Origin: Mesocentrotus franciscanus
Lineage: Eukaryota > Echinodermata > Echinoidea > Camarodonta > Strongylocentrotidae
Direction of reading: 5' to 3'
Length of the DNA stretch: 64,000 nucleotides
Assembly (NCBI GenBank): GCA_037976565.1
Contig: CP137672.1
Span: 29,104,877-29,168,876 of the forward strand
Shown: piece after piece, positions 10,384 through 21,440 of the stretch
Position numbering within the stretch: the first letter of the stretch is position 1
Layout of the letters: every line of letters begins with the position of its first letter
Position numbers and translations under genes: made by a program
The notes under the pieces: model-generated
Seen by the model: the letters and a program-made list of their open reading frames with translations, nothing else
Databases searched by the model: none
Told to the model about the DNA's origin: nothing

Positions 10384-10950
10384 TGAAACGACAAAGCTTC
10401 CGCGCTTCGCGCGGGAGGGGAGGGGGGAACTGAATTCAAACAAGGATTAAGAGTCGAGAACGGTAGAACGAATCATCTTCTTTCTCTAATAATTTAATGA
10501 AACGTCAAAGCTTCCGCGCTTTGCGCGGGGGGGGGAACTGAATTCAAACAAAGATTAAGAGTCGAGAACGGTACAATGAATCGTCTTCTTTCTCTAATAA
10601 TTCAATGAAACGTCAAAGCTTCCGCGCTACGCGCGAGAGGGTGGAAACTGAATTCAGACAAGGATTAAGAGTCGAGAAGGGTAGAACGAATCATCTTCTT
10701 TCTCTAATAATTAAATGAAACGTCACAGCTTCCGCGCTTCGCGCGGGAGGGGGAAACTGAATTCAAACAAAGATTAAGAGTCAAGAACGGTACAACGAAT
10801 CGTCTTCTTTTTTAATAATTTAATGAAACGTCAAAGCTTCCGCGCTTCGCGCCGGAGGGGAGGGGAAACTGAATTGAAACAAAGATTAAGAGTTAAGAAC
10901 GGTACAACGAATCGTCTTTTTTTTAAATAGTTTAATGAAACGTCAAAGAT
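10384..10950. repeat. Hairpin satellite, block 2
   Basis: Five units of the same ~110-bp satellite as at 7600-7951, with CCGCGCTTCGCGCGG variants at about 10398, 10514, 10622, 10732 and 10841. The last unit decays toward 10950. Confidence 0.9.
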
Positions 10951-11189
10951 TAAAAAAAATAACAATAAATGAACAGGTCACCAATGAAAGTACATGGCGT
11001 GAAACAGAATAACTAGAGAGAGAGTGTGTGTAGCAACATAACGTGGTATAACTTTGAAATTAACTGTAAAGGTGACATGTAATTGTGTCCCCCCATGCTC
11101 AAACTCGGATTGACGCCCTTGTTCATGTTAGATAATGGCCCGGGCATAATACACCCAACATATGAAACCTTATTCTCACCCCATACATA

Positions 11190-12119
11190 AAACAATTTGT
11201 TGGGGTGGTGGGCTTCAATATATACCAACTGCCAATCTCATTTGAGCATCTTTTCCACAATTCAGTGATTTAGCTAATGTCGATAATTCATAATCTTCTG
11301 TTGCAGTTATAAACATAGATCTTCTTTTTTGTAAAGGGTTTTTTAGGTTTTTTTGTTTTCTAGTCTATTAGCGGCAATTGATTGTTTTTTAATTTGTTCT
11401 TTCGAATTGTATTGTCTTATAATTGTTATACATATGTTTATTTGTTATATTCATAAGACCCCATGGAAGAATGGTATAATATTGTAAATACCACTTAAAT
11501 GGGATATTCGCTATATTTATATGTTCATGGTTTAACATGAATATTATAACTTTGTTTTTATCTTAATGTAAATAGAGAGAAACAAAGAGAACGAGAGGGA
11601 CGAGCGATGGGTCGATGTTATGATTTTAGGAAACGCACTAATCGAAGTAACAATGCTTTGTCGATCAAGAGTAAATTGAGTATACAGCTCTTTTGTTTGT
11701 TTGTTTATTTTATTTAAGCACGGTGGCATCAGCCAAAGGCTGTTCTTCAGCATGGCCGTGCATATATAAAAGCAATCACAATTTTGCAAGGAAACATACA
11801 TTATAGTATGCTAACATGGTTTACATACAAATTTAAATAAAACAAACACACATGCATATATTGTTGTGACCACTGCAAAACGAAAACCACTATAACCACA
11901 ATAACGACTGCAATTATATAAATCCAGGAAAATTAATAGGGAAAACTAGGAATCTACATGTAAACGATAATTACCCCGCAACTTTTGTTAATCATTCGGA
12001 ATTCGAATTCGAATTAAATAAGCAGAAAAACAAGAATATCGGGGCGTAAAGTAGATCTAGGCCTACTTTGTCCCATTTTTGTCCACAGCCACTATAGATA
12101 TGTGAATTTATTTGTAGTA
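11190..12119. other. Non-coding; LINE tail on minus strand at 11690-11860
   Basis: At 11190-11280 the dispersed repeat copy 1 resumes. At about 11690-11770, read on the minus strand, the sequence gccatgctgaagaacagcct, then ttggctgatgccaccgtgct, then taaataaaataaacaaacaaac is the 3' end of a LINE with a short-repeat tail. Nothing else is supported. Confidence 0.5.
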
Positions 12120-12124
12120 CATGT

Positions 12125-12442
12125 TGTTGTGTTGTGGGTTGGAAACTAATAACTATTAGGCTAAATAAATTTTAAGTATAGAGACAAACAAAATGGAGCC
12201 TGCAGAAACACGTGTGGTTGCTTTGGTAGTTTAATCCAGACTCAATATCCATGTGCTTATTACATGTGCTTATTACATGTGTGCATCCTTCTGTGTACAG
12301 AACAGAAGACACTTGCATACACTTGCATTGTGTGTATGCATCTAATATGAATAACAATGAGCAGTGCCTAAACAGCTGCACTACATTTTTAAGTTAGCTT
12401 CAATGGCATGTTAATTTCAATGAACCGTTTCTAAACATAACA
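12125..12442 (-). repeat. 3' LTR of the gypsy element
   Basis: It starts tgttgtgttgtgggttgg and ends ctaaacataaca on the plus strand. It aligns over its whole length with 17063-17400; that copy differs by a few substitutions and by a 17-20-bp duplication (tttcaatggcatgtta). On the plus strand the adjacent ttctctccctt (12443-12453) is, on the coding strand, the purine-rich aagggagagaa, the polypurine tract. Confidence 0.95.
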
Positions 12443-12992
12443 TTCTCTCCCTTGTTGAAATTGATTTGATCGAACAAATGTTTTTAATAGTAAAACTGTT
12501 ATACATTTAAAGTTTTACAATTTCCACGACTTCCAAACTGTGCATCCATATGAGATCTAATATTCATGCCTGTACCCGTTTCAATAAACTCATGAGTTGT
12601 GAATAAAACTCTACCAGTATCATGGTTTACTTTCAAGACTTTAGATTTCTTATTTCAATAAGTTTCACAACTTCCAAAACCTGTTGCTAAATGCTTACTT
12701 GCAATAACTGTTATGAAACAATCTATTTCTATTATTTTTCACTCTGTACCCAAAAGGGTTTCAAAACTGTTTCACATTACTATAATACTCTGACTTGTAT
12801 AAACATATTCAATGCAATGACCAACTTCAGAATAAATAGATTTGTTTGAACTTGCATGAAATTATCTGTGTTTAAACCTACTTCTTCTTCTGAATCATCT
12901 TTTCATGTGACATAATGATCTGTAAAAGCATAACTATTCTAACTCTCAGTTTCCTGGTAACTTTCCTGGCCACCTGACAAGAATTATATAAC

Positions 12993-13277
12993 TCAGAATT
13001 TCTCATAATCTCTCAAGTAACTCGGTTCTTTCCGAATTCTTGTACTTCTTCTTACTCCCTTCTTTGGTGAGTCATCCTGGGATTCCCCCTGCTTTGGTGA
13101 GTCATCTTGGGATTCCCCCTCAATGCTCTCCTGCGCATTTGAGCATGGAGACAAATGAAATGCATTCCAAATAGTGCTATCTTGCAACTGATAAGTAGCA
13201 TCACCCTTTTGCTTGACAATTTTCATTGGGGATCCAAATTTCACTTGACCTTTGTGAACATTTCTCTGTTTTCTCAC
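12993..13277 (-). pseudogene. Gypsy integrase C-terminal segment
   Basis: The frame starts in the segment RKQRNVHKGQVKFGSPMKIV, which is the GPY/F-type module that follows the integrase core. It continues through YQLQDSTIWNAFHLSPC, then a twice-repeated acidic motif GESQDDSPK, and ends in a basic RRSTRIRKEPSYLRDY tail, common at the end of metazoan gypsy Pol. It is separated from the upstream piece by a frameshift near 13280-13310. Confidence 0.85.
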
Positions 13278-13302
13278 CCGAACATAAGCTCCTACTGAAA
13301 AT

Positions 13303-13871
13303 TTAGGAACTCTTGCTTTCCTTTTTAGTATCTGTGTACTGACCTGATTTTCTTTGTTTTTGCTCTACCCTATCTCTCACTTTCTTTTGGGAACTTTCTG
13401 TTGATTTTGGAGGCATCATACTCTTCACATCTAGTTTTGTTCTCAATTTCCTCCCATGTAGTAATTCTGATGGAGATACACCTGTAGTTTGGTGTGGCGT
13501 TGACCTGTACACGCCTCTAGTAACTCCATGCTTGTCTCTTTCATAGACTTCCCTTCGATTCTAGCATTTTGTATGCTCGACTTCAAAACTCTGTTAAATC
13601 TTTCTACCTCTCCATTTGCTCTAGGATAATACAAAGAAGATTTGCAGTGAGTAATGCCTTGTTGTTCTAGGAACTGTTCAAACTCATACGAAACAAATTG
13701 AGGACCATTGTCCGAAATCAAATGTGTAGGAATTCCCTCTCTAGCAAACGATGACTTGAGCATTTGGATAACTACCCCACTGGTAACTTTACTACAAAAT
13801 GCTACCTCTGGCCATTTGCTATGGTAGTCTACTACAACAATTGCAAACATCTGATCATGATCGAGGTGCAT
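13303..13871 (-). pseudogene. Gypsy integrase catalytic core (broken)
   Basis: The DDE core joins retrotransposon cDNA to host DNA. Visible are VVVDYHSKWPEVA, the second catalytic Asp in ISDNGPQF, and the Glu in ANGEVERFN. A frameshift near 13500 moves the text to the next frame, which carries YRSTPHQTTGVSPSELLHGR, the usual end of the core. The first Asp (KISIDITGPF) lies in the neighbouring frame just upstream, so at least two shifts interrupt the domain. Confidence 0.93.
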
Positions 13872-14316
13872 CTACGAAAGGACCAGTAATATCTATCGAA
13901 ATCTTTTCCCATGGTGACTCTGGGAATGGAACTGATTGCATTGGAGCACTGTATGTGTGCTGTGACTTATCATTCTCCTGACATGTAACACATGACTTTA
14001 TCCTTTCTTCAACTACCTTATCCAATCGAGGAAACCAGTATGTCTCTCTTAACCTGCTTTTAGTATGCACAATACCTTGGTGTGCTGAGTGAGCAAAATT
14101 TATTATCTTAGGCTGAATTCTTGTAGGAACTACAATCCTATTTCCTCTCATTACAATGTTATCTACTACTGACAACTCTTCCCGAAGCATAAAGTATGGC
14201 TTCAATTCTTCAGATATGGTCCTGTGGTTTGCAGGCCAACCTTTCTCAATGAACTTCTCAACCTCAACCAAGACGTTGTCATTTCTAGTTGCTTCTTGCA
14301 ACTCCTCAATCGTCAC
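13855..14316 (-). pseudogene. Gypsy integrase zinc-binding domain
   Basis: The frame holds the HHCC module: AHSAHQGIVHTKSRLRETYW followed by the C-x2-C of SCVTC. It ends with the first catalytic Asp in ISIDITGPF. It lies directly downstream of RNase H and overlaps the core frame by 17 bases, showing a frameshift rather than a designed overlap. Confidence 0.93.
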
Positions 14317-15430
14317 TGGACACTTCTACCAGGTTCAAGACAAATTCATCCTCCTTATCCACATTTACCTCTTCTTCCCTCTCGCTCAATGGTAAGCGAG
14401 ACAATGCATCTGCTACAACGTTATCTCTACCTGCCTTGTATTCTACAGTGTAGTCAAACTGTAACAATTGAGCAGACCAACGAGCTATTCTCATAGGTTG
14501 TCTACCAGTACCTCTAGTACTTAACATGGTTACTAATGCCTTATGATCTGTCCTAAGTACGAAATGCCTACCCCAGAGATATGTGTACCACTTATTACAC
14601 GCCCAAACACAAGCTAAAGCCTCTTTTCACCCGTAGAGTACTTTCTTTTAGTGGGTGTAAGTGATCTGGATGCAAATGCAATGGGAGTGTCTACCCCATC
14701 CCTGACTTGACTAAGCACAGCCCCTAGCTAGCCCATAATCAGATGCATCAGTGGTGACTACTGTAGGAAGATCAGGATTGAACAATCCAAGGACAACCTT
14801 CTGTGCTATGGTGGTTTTGATTCGATCAAAAGCATCTTGCTGCTTATCCCCCCAAACAAAGGATACATCCTTGCGAAGCAAACATCTTAAAGGTTCTACA
14901 ACAGTAGCATAATTAGGTACAAACTTAGCATAGTAGTTAATCATACCCAACACTGATCTGAGCATCCCTATGTCTGTGGGTGCTGGTGCTTCTAGAATTG
15001 CCTTAATATGACTATCATCTGGTGACAAACCATTACAACTGATACAATGTCCAAGGTAACTGAGTTCTGACAAATGAAACTGACACTTCTTAGGGTTCAA
15101 ACGTAAGCCTGCTGCTTGCAGCTTTGCTAGTACCTCATGTAGGTGCTTTTCATGTTCACCTTTTTTCTTTCCATACACGATGACATCATCTAGGTAACAC
15201 TGTACCCCTGGCAGTCCAGCTAAGATAATGATCATCATCTTCTGAAATGTAGATGGCGCTGATGCTAAACCGAAACATACGCGTTTGAAGCGATACAACC
15301 CATCATGAGTGATGAATGCTGTGAGATCGCGACTCTCCTCTTCCAATTCGAGCTGATGATACGCTGAAGCTAAATCCATTTCGGAGAACACGTACTGTGT
15401 ATCACTCCAACTCCGAAAATAACTCCCCAA
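14306..15430 (-). pseudogene. Gypsy reverse transcriptase and RNase H (frameshifted)
   Basis: The first frame (15430-14711) shows the catalytic Asp in SEMDLASAYHQL, FGLASAPSTFQKMM, the YLDD box in CYLDDVIVYG, LNPKKCQF and SYLGH, then the start of RNase H with TTDASDYGL. A shift near 14715 moves the text; the RNase H part with GEKEALACVWACN and LRTDHKAL is read in other frames up to 14527. The last frame (14527-14306) holds VEYKAGRDNVVADALSRLPL, the standard end of gypsy RNase H. All catalytic residues can be seen, so decay is by indels. Confidence 0.95.
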
Positions 15431-15447
15431 TATCTGGAAGTGGGAAT

Positions 15448-15948
15448 TTATATATCCACTACAATCGCGTTATTCACTTCACGCAAATCAACACATAATC
15501 GCACATCTCCTGATTTCTTCGCAGCGACAACAATGGGAGAAACCCATTCACTGGAATCTATTTCCTCTATCACATCTTCCTTCTCTAATCGCTTTAACTC
15601 CTGCGATTCTTTATCCTTCACAGACAATGGAAGTCGTCTCAGCTTCTGCTGAACTGGAACGTGATCCGCTTTCACCTTGACACGGTGCTTGAAGTTTCGA
15701 GCCTTTCCGAGCCCTGTCGCAAAGAGTGTAGGAAATTCTTGCTCGATGTCACTGGAATCTGTCGATGTCGACGATGATGTCGATGAGTCATCCTTTACCG
15801 TCTCGACATAAAGAGTGCTGCCTTCGATTCGGAGATTCAACCCGTCGAAGATGTCCATGCCAAGCAATGCTGAACCTCTGCGTACGACGAATATGCTAGC
15901 GTTCATCGACTTCGATCCAACCTTGACACGCGTCTGAAAGATACCCAC
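15448..15948 (-). pseudogene. Gypsy protease end and RT N-terminus
   Basis: The frame carries the flap-side protease motif ALLGMDIF near residue 27 and, after an acidic Ser-rich linker, the RT entry block with ELKRLEKEDVIEEIDSSEWV, then VSPIVVAAKKSGDVRLCVD and LREVNNAIVVD. It joins the main RT piece across a frameshift near 15440. Confidence 0.9.
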
Positions 15949-15964
15949 TACTGAAATACGTCCT

Positions 15965-16156
15965 CTAGAGTAGTCTGAAATCTTGACGCTCGAAGGCTGA
16001 ATGAAGAGCGTCGACTAAGAAGTCCTTCTTGTAGATGCTGCGTGAAACTATCGATACACTAGAGCCAGTGTCAATAGTCATCTGAACCTTGGCTTTCCCA
16101 GCAAGTTCAACCTCACATCTAATTGGCTTCTTTGGGTGTGTGTTTACGGTCAACAC
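15965..16156 (-). pseudogene. Gypsy aspartic protease, N-terminal part
   Basis: The catalytic triad is present in MTIDTGSSVSIVS (about residue 27-39). Upstream there is CEVELAGKAKVQ, the typical beta strand before the active site. The frame ends before the flap, which lies in the next frame. Confidence 0.92.
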
Positions 16157-16166
16157 TTGTGGCGAG

Positions 16167-17013
16167 TCAATTCGTCCTCATCATGTACGGCTCCAACTTC
16201 TCTGCTTTTGCGGCAAACCTTAGCCCAGTGTCCAATTTTCCCGCAGCTGTGACATGCCGTTCCTTTCGCCTTACATTTCTCGTCGAATGAGGCATGATAA
16301 TTGCTACCGCAATTCTTGCAACTCTGTTTCTGTCCTTTTCTGTCTCTATAACTGTATTTCTACTCCATTCCTTGTCTATTCCCTTTCTGCCTCCGTAGCT
16401 GGTGAACACTTTCGCAAGCCAATTCACTTCCTTGAGCTATTGCCTTGGATTCTCTCTCAGCATCTTCTATGCAACTACTACAGTCAAGAACCTTCTTTAG
16501 CGTTAGATCAGGCTCAAGCAACATCCTCTCGCGAATTCTCGTGTTGTAACAACTTTCTACCACCTGATCACGAATCATTTCTTCCTTCAAGTCCCCAAAC
16601 GCACAATGCGTCACAAGTTCTTGCAAGGCTGTAACAAATTGCATTACTGTCTCGTCAGACCTCTGCTTTTGTCTTCTGAACCGATATCGCTCAGCAACAA
16701 CGTTGATTCATGGCACGAAGTACGCTTCGATAGCTCCTATCACACCTTCTGGTATGCGTCCTGGGATGAGCTAGTCACTGAAGCCGTGTTTAAGGAGTAA
16801 AATATCCTCTGACCTTCAGCTCCCAAACAATGTAGAAGAATTAAGCGCCTTCTTCCTCTCCGGCAGAAAAGCATCGCTACCTGAAGCCAACATGTAGTTC
16901 TCGAATTGCCGTCTCCACAATGTCCATGGCATGAATGGAGAACCCGGTGATGACAGAAAACATGAAGGTGGTGGAATTGACATTTTGGAATAGAATGATG
17001 AAATCAGGAACAA
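16167..17013 (-). pseudogene. Gypsy gag with CCHC knuckle (broken)
   Basis: The gag N-terminus is at 17013-16816, with a Pro-rich start (MSIPPPSCFLSSPGSPF) followed by PWTLWRRQFENYMLASGS, a common gypsy capsid opening. A frameshift near 16830 interrupts it; other frames continue with capsid-like text such as DETVMQFVTALQELV at 16660-16580. At about 16205-16330 the minus strand gives a first Cys/His cluster (CKNCGSNYHASFDEKC) and a proper CCHC knuckle (CHSCGKIGHWAKVC). Gag packages the RNA and forms the particle. Confidence 0.85.
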
Positions 17014-17035
17014 AATCAGTTAATTACTTCCAAAT

Positions 17036-17062
17036 CCGTAAGTATCCTCGTCGCCAGAAATA
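17036..17062 (-). promoter_or_regulatory. Candidate primer-binding site
   Basis: On the coding strand, the bases just after the 5' LTR read tatttctggcgacgaggata. A TGG start within a few bases of the LTR is what a tRNA 3' CCA primer would pair with. I cannot name the tRNA. Confidence 0.45.
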
Positions 17063-17400
17063 TGTTGTGTTGTTGGTTGGAAACTAATAACTATTAGGCT
17101 AAATAAATATAAGTATAGAGACAAACAAAATGGAGCCTGCAGAAACACGTGTGGTTGCTTTGGGTAGTTTAATCCAGACTCAATATCCATGTGCTTATTA
17201 CATGTGCTTATTACATGTGTGCAGCCTTCTGTGTACAGAACAGAAGACCCTTGCATACACTTGCATTGTGTGTATGCATCTAATATGAATAACAATGAGC
17301 AGTGCCTAAACAGCTGCACTACATTTTTAGCTTTTAGCTTCAATGGCATGTTAGTTTCAATGGCATGTTAATTTCAATGAACCTGTTTCTAAACATAACA
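17063..17400 (-). repeat. 5' LTR of the gypsy element
   Basis: 338 bp; aligns with the other LTR at 12125-12442. The length difference is mostly a short internal duplication at 17345-17375 (tcaatggcatgtta repeated). It ends ctaaacataaca followed by the target duplication catgt. Confidence 0.95.
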
Positions 17401-17406
17401 CATGTA

Positions 17407-17671
17407 TGTTGTATTGTGGGCATTAAATATAAGTAGTTACTGGGTAAAATAAAGTAACAGACAGAACTAAAGAAAGCTTGCGGAAATAAAGTGTGTTCTG
17501 TGTGGGTATATTTTAATTCGAGACTTTCTGCCTGTCTCACGTACATGAACAAGGCTTGCATGTCGCTATATTCATATATGTACTAGTATGCAAATCTGTT
17601 ATCGATGAACATCTCATGCATTGATAATAAGCAGATGTGAGTGCATAGTTTTGGTGACTACATACATAACA
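17407..17671 (-). repeat. Possible related solo LTR
   Basis: Directly beside the gypsy element, this segment starts tgttgtattgtgggcattaa and ends tacatacataaca, matching the ends of the LTR next door. It shows a similar order of short blocks (aataaagt.acagacagaac, then gcttgcggaaat). A clear target duplication was not found. It may be a diverged solo LTR of a sister family. Confidence 0.4.
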
Positions 17672-18769
17672 AGGCAAGATAAACGTAACATAGTACTCAT
17701 TTTAGATCATGGCTAAGATCTCTCTGACGCTTTGGATTGATCAATACAATTCTAAGAATATATAAACTTTATCCATCCGAAAAGGCATATTTTCACAATC
17801 ATTTCACGAAGGAAAATTATTCGAAATGTATGTGCGACAGTATATGATGATAACAAAATAAACTTATCAATGTTATTGCCCTAATTATATAAAAGATAAA
17901 TTTCTGACAGACCAACCTATTATCCTATAATATATGCTGCAGACACTAAGCCCTCTTTATGTTCCAATACATAAAGGGATTAACGTATTCTTAATATCAA
18001 GTTAATGATCTTTATCAGGTTGCCCATCATCTCTAAACATGTGTATCATTTGAGTCTTTTGAGGAACAATCAAAGAGTCTGATCTTTCACGTTAACCCTA
18101 TGTGGTATTGTTATTGCTTTTAATAAATGTAAATTCCTAACCTAATTATATATTTTTAAATATGATCAAAAGTCCACTACTAGTTTCCAATTTTAATATA
18201 TTATTTGTTCTTGTTATGTTTTGTAACGTATTCTAATATTTTGCCGTTGTTGAATTTGTATCTTGTTTTACATTGTATTATAATTGTATCATGTAATACA
18301 GGGCTCTCTTGCAGAGCAGTTTTATGTACTGAAGAAACCACCCTCTATATGGATCACATAATAAATAAACGAATGAACGAATACAAAGATATATTTCTAG
18401 ATGTAACAGTATCCATTGTAAATATTCCAGGATAACTAGTCCGATCTTTATTTGACCTTTAGTACCTATACTGTATATGACGTTAAATTGCAAAATAAAC
18501 ATCAGAAGTGAATCCTACTCCTTCAGAAGCTGGGAATACATCTATCATGGATCATCATGGAACGTTTGGCTCACAGGTTTATGCAAATTGTGCAAATTGC
18601 CCAACATTGCCCGAATGTTGAAATTGTTCTTTAACGACATTAGATCATGAATCATCACCATGATCATCAACAACAACAGCAACAAATCTTCAACGGAAAT
18701 ACCCTTTTTAGGTTTATTAAATGCAAAGTTCACTATCCTACCGGGGATATTTGGGAATCGCTTCGAACA
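17672..18769. other. No gene seen
   Basis: AT-rich sequence without supported genes. Small open frames are random in composition. Confidence 0.5.
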
Positions 18770-20050
18770 AGATGACGTTCCATATGTTACCAGAGATAAA
18801 ATACCTTATCCATGCCCAGGTATAGACTTAATAAACTTAAGACATGCCAATGTGGGTTTAGTCCAATTGATCATCATTCTCACAATGCTAATAACATTTA
18901 GTGAAATTGTTTACGATATTTACTAAGGATTAGGTTTCTGCAATGTGAAAATTAATTGTATTTTACTCTTTTCCGATGAGCTTATAAAGCGGCTATTTCT
19001 TAGATCAACCAAATTCAGAGGTAACGAGTCAAAAATGATATATTATACTCACTGTTTGCCGAGATCCTGCTAAATGCGAAATGAATCGTGAGATGAGGTG
19101 TCGAGTCCTCTCCTCAGAAATATTTATCCAATTATAGTCGAGCTAAAATGACTTACACATAATCTTAGACAGTTCAAATAAAAGTAACTGGCAACAAGTG
19201 ACATGAGAGCACTCTTCTAGGACGTGTTATGAAGGCGTTCAGAATGTCTCTTTCACAAGATGAGAGCAGAGTTTGCCTCTGTGTTATGAATCTGGTTTGA
19301 CAGACGCCAAAACATGCAGTGTGTCGAGGAAAATGATCTAGAAATCGGTCCTATGTAAATTCCCTTTGCGCAAATGTACTTCGTTCCATCAGATTTTCAT
19401 GTAGAAGTGACGGATAACCCGTATGAAATGAAAGACATAGGCTGTGTGAGTCCGTATTTCAAAGTCTGGTGACATTGAGCAGGTACCTGGTGCAAGTCAG
19501 TCAAGCCATGTGGTTTACAATGTCTCTTTCGCAAGATGAGAGCAGAGTTTGTCTCTCTTTCATGAATCCAGTTTAACTGATGCCAAAACGTGCAATGTGT
19601 CGAGGAAAATGATATAGAAATCAATCTTATGCAAATTCCCTTTGCACAAATGTGCTTCGTCTCATCAGGTTTTAATGTAGAAGTGACGGATAATCCGTAT
19701 GAAATGAAAGACATAGAGTTCGTATTTCACAGTCTAGTGACATCGAGCAGGTACCTGATGCAAGTCAGTCGAGCCATGTGGTCCAAAAACGAAACCAGAG
19801 GAAAATTCACATAACTAGAGCTAGCCAACCAAACAAAGGAATACATATCTCTTGCTCAATGAGTCGTCCCTGATCGCATTGTGATGCAAATCGAACACGT
19901 CATATAGTGGTCTGGGCATTCCGGCCAGCAAGTGGAAACCTTAGTCTCTCCCCAGGCAGAAAACAAATAATTTTTTTTTTTTTTTTGGGGGACTCTAATA
20001 TATATCAACTGCCATCGCCTTTGAGTACTTTTCCCACAATTCAGTCATAG
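18770..20050. repeat. Dispersed repeat, copy 2 (empty-site copy)
   Basis: This is the second copy of the repeat at 6428-7275 plus 11122-11280, in the same orientation. It spans the point where copy 1 has the 3.85-kb insertion without carrying it (gatgcaaatcgaacacgtca at about 19882). It contains an internal tandem duplication of about 270-283 bp: 19235-19517 and 19518-19785. An oligo-T run at 19972-19986 breaks the match locally. Confidence 0.8.
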
Positions 20051-20989
20051 GAATGAATGATATGGTCTGATTGTCCATGTTATGGAACATATTATGTGTG
20101 TAGTGTCTTTCTTTGTTTAGACTATATAGAGGAAATGGGTTTACTCATGGACCCTGGATTTTCCAACACAAGAGAGAAAGAGAGAGACAGACAGACAGAG
20201 ACAGAAGAGTGACTTTGCCTGGAAACCACACAAATCTATGCCCGACCTCTGGGCTTGTAACAAGGGTAAGAGAAGAAAGAAAAACACATCTGAAAGGAAC
20301 ATTCTGAAAGGAAACGTACCTTGATTGAAATCATTTGTAATGCTATTCACGCTGATCACTGATTGTATCCTGAGGAGCATGGGTGCTCGGAAGCTCAAAA
20401 ACTTGTTTGTCGAATAGATTTTAAAGAGTAAAATTACAATAGAAAACTATTTGGGAACCTGAAGTGTAAGCATGTCCAAATTTGGGTATTACTCCGTTCC
20501 GCTTTGATACAAACATTTCTTACTAATATAATATACGAGAAAACTCGAACAGACATAATTATAACAGAAGTGAAAAATGGAAACAATATTCTGGCTTCTG
20601 TTTATTACACTCTACCTGATATCCAGGTCCACCATCCTCAACACGATTACAGATATGTATATCTGTTCACTATTGTAAGTCATGAAATAAGTGAAATAAG
20701 TAAAAATCCAATCTCAAGTGTTGGTTGCAATAAAGAAAGAAAGAAATAAAGTAATAAAATACCAAACTACATTTTATACATTTAAAAACTTTGTTCATTT
20801 GGGGACCATTAAATCATAGCATGGTCGCTTTAGATAGGACAATGTTTAATATCACAAATACTATAATTTATTGCAAACAGAAATAACAGACTGCAATAAA
20901 ATGTTAGAGGCAGCGCTCACGGGTGTGTGTGTGTTGGGGGGGCTCGAGGCACCCGTCCCCACCCACTTTATCAAGTACCCCAAGTTTCC
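20051..20989. other. No gene seen
   Basis: Contains a short purine run (gagagaaagagagagacaga at about 20170) and AT-rich sequence. No supported gene. Confidence 0.5.
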
Positions 20990-21300
20990 CCCTTTTACGT
21001 TGTAAAGTACTCCTTTTTATGTTGTAAAGTGCCCCTTTTTACTTCAGATAAATAACCTTTTCTTTTTAATGAGTGCCCCTTCCCCCTTCTCATAAGTGCC
21101 CCTTTTCACTCCTGATAAGAAGTGCCCCCTGTTCTAATCATATAGGGGCTTCGTTTACTTTGACAAATGCCCCTTGTCAAGAGTAATATATGCTCCTTTT
21201 CACCTCTGATCAGTGCCCCTTTTTAAGTATGCGAAATGCCCCTTGCCAGCTCTGATAAGTACCCCTTTACTTAGACAGGTGGCCCTTTTCCTTTTTAATA
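20990..21300 (-). repeat. Degenerate ~25-35-bp minisatellite (GGGGCACTT type)
   Basis: The run repeats forms of tgcccctttt-cactcctgataag about ten times with variable spacing. The same unit in the opposite orientation (aaaaggggcacttatcagag) fills 54230-54650. Confidence 0.8.
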
Positions 21301-21440
21301 ATAATGATGATAATAATAATAATAATTATAACAATACTATATATTTTTATAGCGCACATATCCACCACGCAAGGTGCTCAAAGCACTCCAATATTACCCC
21401 GGCTCTGCCAGGCTACCGATTTTGGTGCTCATAGCATTCA
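21300..21440 (-). mobile_element. SINE 3' portion, minus strand
   Basis: Read on the minus strand the segment runs gaatgctatgagcaccaaaa, ccggggtaatattggagtgc, tttgagcaccttgcgtggtg, gatatgtgcgctataaaaat and ends in ATT repeats. It matches the body and tail of the SINE at 31592-31829 but has no tRNA-like head, so it is 5'-truncated. Confidence 0.75.

Larger units (their letters stand above)
7276..11121. mobile_element. 3.85-kb hAT-type element with 8-bp target duplication
   Basis: The left terminus is CATGGGCGTCAATTC and the right terminus, read inward, is CAAGGGCGTCAATCC. Both continue into G-rich sequence containing GGGGGGACAC. The flanks carry a perfect 8-bp duplication, ttcatgtt, at 7268-7275 and 11122-11129, as expected of hAT transposition. 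The paralogous copy near 19885-19930 lacks the insert. A second left-end-like sequence (CAGGGGCGTCAATCATGGGG) lies inside at 7491. The body is a tandem satellite with a CCGCGCTTCGCGCGG hairpin and two further insertions. No transposase frame is seen, so the element is non-autonomous. Confidence 0.88.
12125..17400 (-). mobile_element. Ty3/gypsy LTR retrotransposon, nearly full length
   Basis: The element is 5,276 bp and reads on the minus strand. It has two LTRs (12125-12442 and 17063-17400) bounded by TG...CA and a perfect 5-bp target duplication catgt (12120-12124 and 17401-17405). Order on the coding strand: LTR, gag with CCHC knuckle, protease, RT, RNase H, integrase, basic tail, about 540 bp of non-coding sequence, LTR. 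The order RT-RNase H-integrase defines Metaviridae. The reading frame is broken by at least six shifts, so this copy is inactive, yet the LTRs are still about 95-97% identical, indicating a fairly recent insertion. Confidence 0.96.
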
